This document shows positions 1 through 8,244 of a stretch of DNA of 64,000 nt, piece by piece. The position numbers and the translations under genes are program-made. How positions within the stretch are numbered: the stretch's first letter is position 1; each line of letters opens with the position of its first letter. This DNA is from Planctomyces sp. SH-PL14 (GTDB taxonomy: Bacteria; Planctomycetota; Planctomycetia; Planctomycetales; Planctomycetaceae): assembly GCF_001610835.1 (NCBI RefSeq), contig NZ_CP011270.1, forward strand, positions 310,001 to 374,000. The letters run 5' to 3'. Below the pieces are notes generated by a model. That model did not search any database. It worked only from the letters and a program-made list of their open reading frames with translations, and was not told the DNA's origin.

Positions 1-181
1 GGTCTTGCTGCTGCACGGCGACCCAAAGCCCCAACGCAAGAACGAAGGACAGGGCGAGAAGGGGAACGCCTGGGATGATGATCCAACCGGGATGCATAAA
101 CCGGACGATGCGGATTTCGTCTTCGGTGATCTCCAACCCATCAAACGCCGAGCTGGGAGGGATCTTGGTGGACTTGGGCAT
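1..181 (-). CDS. N-terminal part of a small membrane protein (runs off left edge)
   Basis: The reading frame opens with ATG at 181 and stays open to the window edge (about 60 codons). It starts MPKSTKIPPSSAFDGLEI and then has a polar, acidic stretch. One strongly hydrophobic segment (WIIIPGVPLLALSFVLALGL, residues about 34-53) looks like a membrane anchor. The C-terminus lies outside the window, so no family is assigned. It lies upstream-to-downstream with the secreted protein at 254-1402 on the same strand. Confidence 0.6.
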   Translation of the reverse strand, partial: MPKSTKIPPSSAFDGLEITEDEIRIVRFMHPGWIIIPGVPLLALSFVLALGLWVAVQQQD

Positions 182-253
182 TGGACCGATGTCGCCTTGT
201 GGGCGTCGAGAACGTGTCTTTCACAAGTCTTGGAATAGTCCACTTGAGAATCG

Positions 254-1402
254 TCATCGAGCTTCCTCTCGGCGCTCACGTTCGAACTCTGCCTCGAGCC
301 GCTCTCCCTCTTCCACGTCGTCATAGCTCTGGGGGAACCGTCGTTTCATGTCTTCCAGCCCCCCTGTGGCTTGAGCGAGACGGGCTTTCTCTTCTGAGGA
401 TTCGCCCCCGTTGGCCCGCTGCATGGCCCGCAGGAATCGAATAGTGGCCCGCTCCTGTGCTGGCGTAAAAGATTTCGGTCTCACGGCCTGCAGGATGAGA
501 TCACATGCTGTCCAGTGCTTCTCGTCTTTCAGACGCGTAATGGCGAGATCGCAGAGTTGTTCGTTTGCCGCCAACCTCGCGATCTCGGACAGAACGGCCT
601 CGCGCGGAACGAATCCCAACGGGATGTGGTCCTGGATGGCCAGGAAGTGGGCGTAGGTGAATTCAACCTGCTTGCGTGGCGAGAGGGCGCTGTCGACCAC
701 TGAGGTGATTTCCTGCTGCCCCAAGACGGCGATTCGGGCGGCTCGAATCGCGCGGCGTTGGATCGGGTCCGACTCGAGCGAAGCGGCGTTTTCGGTCAGG
801 AATCGCGTCCCCTTGTCTCCGCAGCCAGCGATGAGAAAAGAGTAGAACGACGACAGCTCAGGATCATGCTCCTTGAGCATCCGACTGCAGGCGGTATCGA
901 GGAATCCCTCTGCCTTGAGGTCGAAGACTTCCCGAAGCGAAAGCTGCCGCAAACGGAGATAGACGAGGTCTCCGCAAGCAGTCTCCTGTTCGAGATGATC
1001 AAGGTGTCTTCGCAGGACCTCCCGAGCTTGCTTGGGATCGTCCAACTTCAGCAGTTCCGCCCATGCGGCGGCGTCGCCGACCGGGCTCCGAATCCATACC
1101 AGGCCGTAGTACTTCGAGCTGAAGCATGTCAGCAGGTCTCCCGGGGCGGCCCCCCGCGGGAGTCTGGCCAGTTCAAACTCGAACGGCTGGTCAGGCTGCA
1201 GCTTCGTTTCAGGAACCGCCAGAGCAATGCGGCCTTTCGCGATCTCCGCCGTTTTGTCGATGGCTTCGAGCTTGGCGACGAGTGCCAGTCGGCGATATCC
1301 AAGCCGCTTGGATTCGGCGGCCGCGGACCTGCCGAGAAGCGGAGGCAGAATCAGGCCGAGGAGAAGGAACGGGAGAAGGGACCGAAAGCGGGTGGTCGTC
1401 AT
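254..1402 (-). CDS. Secreted hypothetical protein, about 382 aa
   Basis: The protein begins with an Arg-containing n-region, a Leu/Pro-rich hydrophobic core (FLLLGLILPPLLG) and an Ala-rich cleavage region near residue 28-30, a standard Sec signal peptide. The mature part is charged and mostly helical, with no catalytic motif I recognise. The tail is highly acidic/basic (EEGERLEAEFERERREEAR). ATG at 1402 is preferred over the TTG one codon upstream because GGGAG lies about 9 nt before it. The last 95 bp are duplicated at 3477-3571. Function unknown. Confidence 0.75.
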   Translation of the reverse strand: MTTTRFRSLLPFLLLGLILPPLLGRSAAAESKRLGYRRLALVAKLEAIDKTAEIAKGRIALAVPETKLQPDQPFEFELARLPRGAAPGDLLTCFSSKYYGLVWIRSPVGDAAAWAELLKLDDPKQAREVLRRHLDHLEQETACGDLVYLRLRQLSLREVFDLKAEGFLDTACSRMLKEHDPELSSFYSFLIAGCGDKGTRFLTENAASLESDPIQRRAIRAARIAVLGQQEITSVVDSALSPRKQVEFTYAHFLAIQDHIPLGFVPREAVLSEIARLAANEQLCDLAITRLKDEKHWTACDLILQAVRPKSFTPAQERATIRFLRAMQRANGGESSEEKARLAQATGGLEDMKRRFPQSYDDVEEGERLEAEFERERREEAR

Positions 1403-1486
1403 CAATCAAAACTCCCGTTACTCCGCGTGAAGGGGAGGGCCGCGGCAGCAAGAAGCCGGTGGCACCAGCCGATTGAACCCTTTCCA

Positions 1487-1513
1487 GTTTCTTGCCTCAA
1501 GACAATTTTGGCC
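1487..1513 (+). repeat. Short dispersed repeat, copy 1
   Basis: A 27-28 bp sequence that begins GTTTCTTGCCTCAAG and ends TTTTGGCC. It recurs with two or three changes at 4910-4937. Both copies lie between genes. Function unknown. Confidence 0.55.
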
Positions 1514-1620
1514 CCGGGCATTCCCTGCGACAAGCCGCCGTTGATCCTAAAAGGGCCGGTGCCTAGCGGTTCCTGGAGCGTCAGGGATCGCAGTGGAGAC
1601 CCCGCAGGCTTTGCGAGGAG

Positions 1621-1653
1621 TCGGAACGGAGAGCCCGGCCCGTTGAGGGGACG
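1621..1653 (+). repeat. GGAACGGAGAGCCCGGCCC repeat, copy 1
   Basis: The core TCGGAACGGAGAGCCCGGCC followed by CGTTGAGGGGACG recurs at 2037-2069 and, slightly changed, at 8245-8281. The three copies are in the same orientation and lie beside small winged-helix genes or a transposase remnant. Confidence 0.65.
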
Positions 1654-1730
1654 ACATCGGCCTGGGGAATCGACGTCAAACGCACGTCCGTGATAAAGTT
1701 GGTGTGGCGGCTGGTGGCGGAGATTGCTGG

Positions 1731-2003
1731 ATGCGACAGGTCACGATCTTTGAGGACGAGTGGCAGTTGTTGGTCGACTTGGTCGACGGCACGTGGCTCT
1801 TTGACGACGTGGAGACCGACGACTTCGCTCGGTGGGCGTCGGCTCGAGATGGCCTGATCGAGTACGGTCTGGCGGTGCGGACAGCGGAGGAGCTTCGCGC
1901 AACGGAACTGGGGCATCGTGTCAGGGTGGACGAACCATCGAAAGTGACAGGGGTGAGTCGACTCTGGGTTGAAACCGACGCTCCGAAGCGGCGCCGGCGG
2001 TGA
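1731..2003 (+). CDS. Small winged-helix-like protein, EDEW family member 1
   Basis: A 90-residue protein starting MRQVTIFEDEWQLLVDLVDG. It shares a layout with proteins encoded at 8461, 10131 and 35008: an N-terminal (I/F/S)EDEW.LLV block, a middle helix, a 'GL' turn, a T.LG hairpin strand and a C-terminal (R)(L/V)W motif (here SRLWVE). That spacing resembles a single compact winged-helix domain, which is an inference. ATG at 1731 is chosen because it aligns with the paralog at 8461; an in-frame GTG lies at 1704. No toxin, enzyme or membrane features. Role unknown. Confidence 0.6.
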   Translation: MRQVTIFEDEWQLLVDLVDGTWLFDDVETDDFARWASARDGLIEYGLAVRTAEELRATELGHRVRVDEPSKVTGVSRLWVETDAPKRRRR

Positions 2004-2036
2004 ACCACCGCGAGGCTCGGATCGCGAGCACTGGAG

Positions 2037-2069
2037 TCGGAACGGAGAGCCCGGCCCGTTGAGGGGACG
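2037..2069 (+). repeat. GGAACGGAGAGCCCGGCCC repeat, copy 2
   Basis: Same sequence as 1621-1653 over about 33 bp, 35 bp after the stop of the small winged-helix gene. Confidence 0.65.
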
Positions 2070-2083
2070 CCATAGGCCCGGAG

Positions 2084-2245
2084 TCACGCAGCTTGCAGCG
2101 GCTGGCGTGCGAAGAACTCAGGAACCTGCGTGTCGGCTAGCTTGCGAAGTAACTCTGCAATTGCAGCGAATCGCAGCGGAGCATTGGGGAAAACCCGGAT
2201 CTTCGGCGGACCGGTCGCCGGAATTGGGCAAGGTAGGACCGGGCG
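2084..2245 (-). pseudogene. Possible 3' end fragment of an unknown gene
   Basis: An open minus-strand frame of about 54 codons ends at a TGA at 2084-2086 and has a protein-like composition (PLRFAAIAELLRKLADTQV, then PEFFARQPLQAA). It has no start codon in a good context, and a stop closes it just upstream. It reads like the surviving C-terminus of a decayed gene. The rest of 2004-2618 shows nothing else convincing. Confidence 0.25.
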
Positions 2246-2618
2246 TCAGCCCCGTCCTTCTCCTCTTGGAACGCAACGTCCGGATCGCAGATTGGAGGCA
2301 CATCTTGACTCCGAAGGGGTGTTCGCTCGTATCGCCCGGATCGGTGGATCCCTGATTCCGGATCCGGCGACGGAGGAAACAGAGCAGGGCGGGGTGGCAC
2401 CGATGCCGCCGCCCCGAAACGCCCCTTCGCGAGGTGGTTCCACCTCGGGTCGACGTACCAAGTGAGCCGACTGGCCCGGTTGGGCCACAGCCTGCAAAGC
2501 TGGAACCAATCGATCGTCCGGCCCGCATGTCAAACGCGGAGTTGTCTACGTAGACTCCGGATTGGGCTGAAAGGCGCGTCGCACACAATGCCTCGCCAAG
2601 GGATGGGGGGAATCGACG

Positions 2619-3440
2619 ATGATGTTTCGTGGGGCCAAGTGGACGACCGAGCGGATAATGGCCCGAATGGCAGGGCGAAGGATCAGGTCGCTGGAGCTGT
2701 ACGACACGGCGGCGGACGACGACCTCCTGAGAGCGCTGGCAGAAGTCGGAAGTCTCACAACGCTGCACGTGTCGAGTTCCCTTATCACCGACGCGGGGGT
2801 TGGGGCGCTTGCCAGGAAGTGCGGCTTGCAGAGTCTGTTGATTCGGAAGGCCCCCCTGGTAACCAACAAATCGCTCAGGGACATCTCGGTGTGCTTGTCA
2901 CTGAAGGAGCTGTTCCTCGGGGGCACTTCCGTCACCGATGAGGGAATCGGCCTCGTTCGCGCGCTGCCGGATCTCTGTTCGTTAGACATCAGTCAAACTC
3001 AGATCACAGACAACGGTCTCCGCCGAATTGCGTCGAATCGCATCGAGCTGATCAGCTTCGATGATGTCGCAGTCACCGGCACGGGGTTCTCGACGTGGTC
3101 CTTTCCCGAGAAGATGTCGTTCTCTACCAAGAGATCGTCGCTTAACGACGAAGGGTTCGCCGTGGCCTGTCAGGCCTTCCCGGTCCTGTGGAATCTTGTG
3201 ATGGAATTCACGGACGTGACCACCTCGGGCCTGTCCGCTCTCGCAGGACAGGCGCCAACAATGATCCGCATCAACGGCTCCAAGATCGACCGGCGAGGAG
3301 TTCTCTGGCTCATCAAGAATACGGAAGTTGAAAGCATCGAGGTTGATCCCTCTCAGTTCTCAGAATCCGACGCGGCAAGGTACAAGGACTACAACGGGCG
3401 CTACCTGAGCATTTGTGTCTACAACGATCATTCGAGTTGA
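2619..3440 (+). CDS. Leucine-rich repeat protein, 273 aa
   Basis: Repeats of about 24 residues with the pattern L..L.(I/V)..(T/S).(I/V)TD.G(L/I)..(L/I) are seen from about residue 35 to 235 (e.g. SLITDAGVGALA, SQTQITDNGLRRIA). This cysteine-free 'TDxGL' LRR type is common in planctomycetes and usually mediates protein contacts. There is no signal peptide or membrane segment, so it is likely cytoplasmic. A GGGGGA sequence 8 nt upstream supports ATG at 2619. It stands alone among orphan small genes, and its partner is unknown. Confidence 0.75.
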   Translation: MMFRGAKWTTERIMARMAGRRIRSLELYDTAADDDLLRALAEVGSLTTLHVSSSLITDAGVGALARKCGLQSLLIRKAPLVTNKSLRDISVCLSLKELFLGGTSVTDEGIGLVRALPDLCSLDISQTQITDNGLRRIASNRIELISFDDVAVTGTGFSTWSFPEKMSFSTKRSSLNDEGFAVACQAFPVLWNLVMEFTDVTTSGLSALAGQAPTMIRINGSKIDRRGVLWLIKNTEVESIEVDPSQFSESDAARYKDYNGRYLSICVYNDHSS

Positions 3441-3476
3441 TGACCCACCTCCGGTGGTGCCGTTCTATGGGAATCC

Positions 3477-3571
3477 TCATCGAGCTTGCTCTCGGCGCTC
3501 ACGTTCGAACTCTGCCTCGAGCCGCTCTCCCTCTTCGACGTCGTCATAGCTCTGGCGGAACCGTCGCTTCA
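3477..3571 (-). pseudogene. Duplicated 3' tail of the gene at 254-1402
   Basis: About 95 bp closely match the last codons of the first secreted gene: both encode DMKRRF.QSYDDVEEGERL followed by an E/R-rich end. The rest of the gene is absent, so this is a partial duplication that left only a C-terminal fragment. Confidence 0.65.
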
Positions 3572-3593
3572 TGTCCAATTCTGAGGTCGAATA

Positions 3594-4250
3594 ATGTCCG
3601 GCCATGTATCGCGACGAGCTTCGCTCAGGGCCGCCGCAAGTGGTTTCGTGTTGGCCTGTGCGGGGTGTGGGTCGCGGGCTGCGGATCCCGGTGATCGACT
3701 TCAGGATGCAATCGCACATTGCACGGGGTCGGTGATTTTCGATGGCGGGGAAGCCGCGTATCAGAAGTCGCTGTCTTCGTTGTCGCCGGAGGAGAGTCAC
3801 CTGGCCCTCGTCTCGTGGTGTGATACCGAGGTCTGCAATGGAGGATTTCACCAGTTCTTTTTGAACTCAACCGGCATGGTTGCGCCCGAGGCATCGAAGG
3901 ATTCCAGCGATGTTGCATTTGCGGAAGGTGGAGTGAAATGGACTCTGCACACCTTTTCGGAGGGCAAGCGCACGGCCCGAGTTGAGATCCCGGCCAAGTC
4001 TCCCCTCTCCACGGACATCGAAGAAGCGGTGGATCTCGGCAAATCGACGCCTGACGCCGTAAACCACGCTCCGTCAGTCTTGGTCGATTCCGCGCTGATT
4101 CGAATCAACTTTTTGGAGGGGAAGACGGTAATTTCCATTCGCAAATCGCCGTCGTCTGTGTGGGAGCAGAGGTCGAGGGAGCCCACTAAATCAGACACAC
4201 GGCTGCGCGCCATGTTGCTCAGACGTGCAAAGATGAACGAACGAATCTGA
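3594..4250 (+). CDS. DMP19/DUF4375-like exported protein, possibly chimeric
   Basis: The N-terminus is basic and then hydrophobic with cysteines (GFVLACAGCGS), so it may be a lipoprotein or exported. Residues about 45-105 resemble the DMP19/DUF4375 family: a helix followed by WCDTEVCNGGFHQFFLNSTG. Beyond GMVAPEA the expected family sequence stops and an unrelated segment of about 100 residues follows. That looks like an old frameshift or a fusion. A role in binding or immunity is plausible for the family but not shown here. Confidence 0.55.
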   Translation: MSGHVSRRASLRAAASGFVLACAGCGSRAADPGDRLQDAIAHCTGSVIFDGGEAAYQKSLSSLSPEESHLALVSWCDTEVCNGGFHQFFLNSTGMVAPEASKDSSDVAFAEGGVKWTLHTFSEGKRTARVEIPAKSPLSTDIEEAVDLGKSTPDAVNHAPSVLVDSALIRINFLEGKTVISIRKSPSSVWEQRSREPTKSDTRLRAMLLRRAKMNERI

Positions 4251-4413
4251 AGGTCACGTGGCCACTCAGCGGACCGCGCAAGTTCAGGGAAACCCCGGGC
4301 GTTGAAGGGCTGGTCGAATTGATTGCACGGCGGCTCTGGATTGCGGCGCCGGAAGCCGCGTCAGCGGCCCAGCCGTCTCGTTCGGTCGTCTGGAGTGGCA
4401 GGGGGAACGCACC

Positions 4414-4835
4414 TCAAGTGCCGTGCTTCTCGACGAAGATCTGAGCGGCTCGACGCGCTTCCGGGGTTGCGTCATGTCGCTGGATCACTTCTTGGAGCAG
4501 GGGCGTCAGCCGAATACTGCCGACCTCCTGCACGCCTGAGTTGAGCATGCGGCCGAGCATCAATACGGGGAACTCACTTGAGGCGCGGCGTACCAGCTTG
4601 ATCACGTCGCCTTCGTATCTAGGGATTGACTCCAGCCCGTGAACGATGCTCCAGAATACCCCCGCTCCATCGTCGGTCGTGAAGCGTTCGAACACCCGAG
4701 CATCACTTTCGTCCCGAGTGACTCGGCCCCGGTCTGGAATAACTCCCTCAGTAGCCCGTCGATGGGAAGCCAGTTCCCGCCGGTCGGCTCGAAGCGCCGG
4801 ATGTCTTCGATGATGTCTGATGCCGCTCTCGCCAT
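4414..4835 (-). pseudogene. Immunity-like protein gene broken by a one-base frameshift
   Basis: Two overlapping minus-strand frames join into one sensible protein. The N-terminal part begins MARAASDIIEDIRRFEP (ATG 4835, AGAGGTGG upstream). The C-terminal part starts VFERFTTDDGAGVFWSIVHG and ends QIFVEKHGT. The switch lies in the GGG run near 4694-4700, where one missing G would account for it. The helical D.G..FW.(I)VHG.E architecture resembles small immunity-type proteins, but I cannot name the family. It may be a true mutation or an assembly error. Confidence 0.55.
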
Positions 4836-4909
4836 GGCCACCTCTGTGCCCAGGGGGGAGGGTGAGCAAGAGGCCGCCCTGCGGCAAGGGCCAACAGGGC
4901 GTCGGCTCC

Positions 4910-4937
4910 GTTTCTTGCCTCAAGGCAACTTTTGGCC
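4910..4937 (+). repeat. Short dispersed repeat, copy 2
   Basis: Near-identical to 1487-1513, between two minus-strand orphan genes. Confidence 0.55.
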
Positions 4938-4955
4938 GGCTGTACGTGTGGGGAC

Positions 4956-5408
4956 TCACAGCCCTGGTTGCCGGGCTGGGATCACGTTCGCGCGATACCA
5001 ATCGAGCAGCAGTGGGGTGAACTTGTCGGCGTCTCGCACGATGAAGTCGCTCATCGGCGACTCAACGTCCGAATGGAAGGGGTGACCCATGTCCCAATAC
5101 AGAGCCTCCCATCGCGGCTCGTGATCCAAGGTGGCAAACCCGCCTGGAATCGCGGCCATCCACTCATCGAGGGCCTGAACGAGTCGCACTGCCCCAGCTT
5201 CGGCGATGTACTTGCGAGTCTTGAGGATCAGCTCGGTCCCAATTTGGGCCCACTCGTTCATGCCCCCGATCTCGACGAGGGCAAACAGGGATCCCATCAG
5301 CCAGAGCGGTTCATCGACTGCTGTGCCATCCGGGAGGCTGTGCCAGGCTTTGAAGAACTCGGAGTCGTGATCCAGTCGGGGCCAGTCGAAGTCCATAAGC
5401 GTCTCCAT
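4956..5408 (-). CDS. Orphan 150-aa protein, immunity-like context
   Basis: The protein starts METLMDFDWPRLDHDSEFFK. It is acidic, rich in Trp/Phe and predicted mostly helical, with no signal peptide or membrane segment. It sits between the frameshifted immunity-like gene and the three-gene set at 5551-6478, all on the minus strand. The compact, acidic, Trp-rich character is typical of orphan immunity proteins of toxin systems, but I recognise no specific family and see no toxin gene nearby. Confidence 0.6.
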   Translation of the reverse strand: METLMDFDWPRLDHDSEFFKAWHSLPDGTAVDEPLWLMGSLFALVEIGGMNEWAQIGTELILKTRKYIAEAGAVRLVQALDEWMAAIPGGFATLDHEPRWEALYWDMGHPFHSDVESPMSDFIVRDADKFTPLLLDWYRANVIPARQPGL

Positions 5409-5550
5409 CAGGGAAGTGGCCCCGGAGGAAATCCCCAGTATCCCCCCATCTACTCCACAGGTTGCCGCTGAGAATCAACCGTCTTGATTCTGTCGGCACT
5501 TGCCGCCATCAGAAGCGTTTGCCCGTAACACTTCATCAGTGCCTCGCAAC

Positions 5551-5781
5551 CTACAGCGAAGGGAGGCCGTCTGACTCACCAGGCGCGATTGGCCCCCACT
5601 TCTCCGCCCAGATCATTCTGATGATTCGAACGCGACGGAGCACGTAGACCCTAGTCTGCCCAAGGATCTCGGCGATTGCGATCACCTCGAGTCCCTCGAG
5701 CCCCAGGACCGCAACCTCGCGGAGAGTGGGGTCGTCGAGGGCGAGAACTCTCGCTTCGTAGTCGTCCGGCAACCTGCTCAT
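5551..5781 (-). CDS. Sigma-70 region 4-like small protein, copy 1
   Basis: A 76-residue protein, MSRLPDDYEARVLALDDPTL..., with a helix-turn-helix in LEGLEVIAIAEILGQTRVYVLRRVRII. It resembles an isolated sigma factor region 4 (promoter -35 recognition helix) without region 2. A close paralog is at 11611-11838. ATG overlaps the TGA of the gene before it (ATGA), so translation is probably coupled. It could regulate the set it belongs to; that is inference. Confidence 0.7.
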   Translation of the reverse strand: MSRLPDDYEARVLALDDPTLREVAVLGLEGLEVIAIAEILGQTRVYVLRRVRIIRMIWAEKWGPIAPGESDGLPSL

Positions 5782-6008
5782 CGCACAGCATCCGCCGCGA
5801 TTTTCATCGGCACCCACGATTCGGCATTCGCCTGCAGGTACGCCATCACCTTGTCCGCTTGCGGGTCCCCGCCGGGGAACTCGAAGCGGCACACAAAGCC
5901 GTCGGCGGTCGTTTCGACCTGGAGCTCATCCTCGATGTTCTAGCCGTCCATCAGCTCAGTCAGCAAGGTGAGCTCTTCTTCGGATGTTGTCTTCGCTGTG
6001 ATGATCAC
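5778..6008 (-). pseudogene. Small coupled gene with an in-frame amber codon
   Basis: GTG at 6008 overlaps the stop of the 6005-6478 gene, and the frame ends at TGA 5778-5780, which overlaps the next ATG. It would encode 76 residues (TSEEELTLLTELMDG, then a stop, then NIEDELQVETTADGF and a tail with DPQADKVMAYLQANAE). Codon 23 is TAG (5940-5942). The exact overlaps on both sides argue that this is a real gene, either recently inactivated or read through. A decayed relative of its tail is seen near 11842-11930. Confidence 0.55.
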
Positions 6009-6478
6009 TCGAACAACCCTGGAGGTGCGTGTCGCCGGAACTCCCTGCCGTAGTGCTTCTGCGTCTCGGCATGGTCAATGGAAATGTGGCCCTCTGTCGC
6101 CTTCGTTGCCAGCCTCACGGAGCATCGATTGTTGCGCCACAGGAGGGCCTCGCTCGAGTCTCCCTGGTCCTCGAGCTCGCAGTCAGTTCCGAACTCTGTG
6201 TGGCAGAGTTCCAAAACCTGCTGCTGAAACTCCAGCGGGAAGGTCCAACTGACACTCCCCAACGTCTGTCCGGTGAACTGGAACGTGCTTCGACGACTCG
6301 GCGCTGGCCCAACCGTGAAGCCGGTATCGAGGACAAGCCAGGTCGCGAAGCTGTCCTTGTTGGGGAACCCCTTGATTCGTGCTGCCGCCTCACCGAGTGC
6401 CGCGAGGACTTCCTGCCGCGTCGTCAGCCCTGGAACGAGCTGCTTGTCGAAGTAGTAGAGGTCATCCGGACCGAACAT
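6005..6478 (-). CDS. Orphan 157-aa protein, 'DLYYFDKQLVPG' family, copy 1
   Basis: It starts MFGPDDLYYFDKQLVPGLTT and shows a repeating beta-rich pattern. It aligns along its whole length with the protein at 11946-12422 (MFDFDDLYYLDERLIPGKTT; shared LG.A..R, P......F, W.....FQ...L.LC...FG.DC). AAGGA lies upstream of ATG 6478. It is the first gene of a coupled three-gene set with 5778-6008 and 5551-5781. Function unknown; a polymorphic immunity or sensor protein is one option. Confidence 0.65.
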   Translation of the reverse strand: MFGPDDLYYFDKQLVPGLTTRQEVLAALGEAAARIKGFPNKDSFATWLVLDTGFTVGPAPSRRSTFQFTGQTLGSVSWTFPLEFQQQVLELCHTEFGTDCELEDQGDSSEALLWRNNRCSVRLATKATEGHISIDHAETQKHYGREFRRHAPPGLFE

Positions 6479-6516
6479 TTCTGATTCCTTATGGTCGCTC
6501 TGAACGCTCGGGAGTG

Positions 6517-6948
6517 TCAGGCAGCCCCACCGTTCTGGTCCGCCGCCTTCCTGTGTTCCTGGCACTGTTTCAGACGCTCCGGATGAATGATTCGAAGGAC
6601 CGCGATCGGATTCGCGGGCGTGGTCTCAAGGCAAAACTGTGCCCCCTTCTCCCGCCAGACGGTCTTCGGGACGCTGAAAGATTTACCGAAGAAGTGGGCG
6701 AGGGCTGGAACGTCCTCCACAGGGAATGTCGCCCAGACCATCGCGAGGATCGACTCCGAGAAGAACAGACCGAGTGTTTGAATGGAGGCGCCGCCGAACA
6801 GGCATTTGCCCGGCTCAAAACCGGTTGACCAGACCGAATACTTGTCGTTGCCCTCACGCTTCAGGAGCTTCTGCCCCTGCTCCGAGAGGTAATGCTCGGC
6901 CTGTTCGAAGGTTGTCTGACCGGGGGCGAAGGCGAGCGTAGCAGGCAT
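6517..6948 (-). CDS. Orphan 143-aa protein related in layout to its downstream neighbour
   Basis: ATG at 6948 has an excellent AAAGGAG 6 nt upstream, better than the more distal starts. The protein (MPATLAFAPGQTTFEQAEHY...) has the same order of features as the 6005-6478 product: TT.E.A..YL near the N-terminus, a GF.PG...G strand and an S....F..ED.PAL..FFG helix. It is probably a diverged paralog. It lies 38 bp upstream of that gene, likely in the same transcript. Function unknown. Confidence 0.6.
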   Translation of the reverse strand: MPATLAFAPGQTTFEQAEHYLSEQGQKLLKREGNDKYSVWSTGFEPGKCLFGGASIQTLGLFFSESILAMVWATFPVEDVPALAHFFGKSFSVPKTVWREKGAQFCLETTPANPIAVLRIIHPERLKQCQEHRKAADQNGGAA

Positions 6949-7051
6949 TCGAACTCCTTTCTCCAGCATCGGGACGCCATCGGATACTGCCACGGTTGGG
7001 ATCATTTTGCGAGCGGTGCTCCCTGGTCATGCCCCGAGCTGGGTTGCGGGA

Positions 7052-7570
7052 TCATCGTGGACGTTCCCCGCGCGGCACGCCCAGCCCCTTCGCGACCTCG
7101 ACCGCCTCGACCTTGGCAGCGAGCCGCATCACCTCCGCCGCGAACTCGTTGAGCCCCGCTGTTCCCGCCGCCGTCGCCTCTCTCAGCGGATCCTTCTCCG
7201 GGAATGCCAGCGCGTCCATCCGCTCCGTCAGCTTCCGGAGATACTCCTTGAGGGCAGCCACGCGATCGTGAACTGCCATGATCTCCTGCGGCGTCAGCCG
7301 TTCCGAACGGTTCTTCGCCGGGTCTCCGAGCGACGTCGCCACCGTCTCGTCCTTCTTGAACATCAGGCGGTTGATTGCCTCGTAGTGAGCATAAACCCAC
7401 AGCCGGTGCGCCGCATCATGAACCTCGGTGACCTTCGGGCGGAGCGGGTCCGCCGGATGGAGCTTCAGCTCGTCCATCTGCCGCACGACCCGGTACAGCG
7501 CCCCTTTCATCCGGCCGAACATCTCAGCGAGCGTTTTCCAGTGAGCGTACTTCAGATCTTTGCTATCCAC
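7052..7570 (-). CDS. Helical hypothetical protein, 172 aa
   Basis: A GTG start at 7570 (VDSKDLKYAHWKTLAEMF) has GGAGGGG 7-8 nt upstream; the open frame also extends to 7600. The sequence is almost entirely amphipathic helix with heptad-like spacing (REATAAGTAGLNEFAAEVMR) and no signal peptide. No family recognised. It is followed, on the opposite strand, by a transposase remnant at 7621. Confidence 0.6.
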   Translation of the reverse strand: MDSKDLKYAHWKTLAEMFGRMKGALYRVVRQMDELKLHPADPLRPKVTEVHDAAHRLWVYAHYEAINRLMFKKDETVATSLGDPAKNRSERLTPQEIMAVHDRVAALKEYLRKLTERMDALAFPEKDPLREATAAGTAGLNEFAAEVMRLAAKVEAVEVAKGLGVPRGERPR

Positions 7571-7620
7571 TTGACGCCCCTCCCCGCCGGGAGGGTACAC
7601 TCAGGTCGGCACGTGGACAA

Positions 7621-8128
7621 ATGAATACTTCCGGACGGTGCCCAGAGTTGCGGAAGGAGATGGTGCTCGTCGCCGACCGGAACTTCTGCACGAGCCGGAT
7701 CCTGTTCGGAATCGTGCAGCGTTCGGCCTTCTTTGTGATCCGTCAACATGGCTCGAACCTCTCCTGGGAGCGGGAAGGGAAGCGGCGGCGGATCGGCCGG
7801 ACGGCGACGGGGATGATGTTCGAGCAGACCCTGGACCTGAACTATGAGGGCCAGACGCTGCCGGTCCGGCGGCTGACGATCGAACTGGACGGACCGACGA
7901 ACCAGGGGGAGAGCGAAGTCCACATCCTGACGAATCTTCCGGCTGAAACAGTCCCGGCCGGCGAGGTGGTGGAGGCATACCGCCTGCGGTGGACGATCGA
8001 AGAGGCGTTCCAGTGTCTGACGGAGGTTCTGCGGTGCGAGGTGGAAACGCTGGGCTATCCGCGGGCGGCCCTGTTATCGTTTGCAGTGGCGGTGGTGGCC
8101 TGGAACACGTATGCGGTGGTCGCGGGAA
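7621..8128 (+). pseudogene. IS4-type DDE transposase, internal/C-terminal fragment
   Basis: The frame encodes LVADRNFCTSRILFGI (the strand with the second catalytic Asp) and later WTIEEAFQCLTEVLRCEVET, which carries the catalytic Glu region of IS4-family transposases. The N-terminal third with the first Asp is missing, and similarity ends around AVVAWNTYAV. It is a decayed insertion sequence. No terminal inverted repeats were recognised. The ORF runs on to 8403 through non-transposase sequence. Confidence 0.7.
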
Positions 8129-8244
8129 GCGACAGACCAGTCGCTCGGCCGAAGAAGGCGCCAAACTTCGAGAACACTCACCGGAACGTGCCAGCTTCCG
8201 CAGGGGTGACCGGGATTCGAAGACCGCCAACGTATGCCCGAAGC

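Larger units (their letters stand above)
1406..1730. other. Intergenic region with repeat copies
   Basis: No convincing gene. It contains one copy of a short dispersed sequence (1487-1513, also at 4910-4937) and one copy of the GGAACGGAGAGCCCGGCCC repeat (1621-1653), just before a small winged-helix-like gene. Confidence 0.5.
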
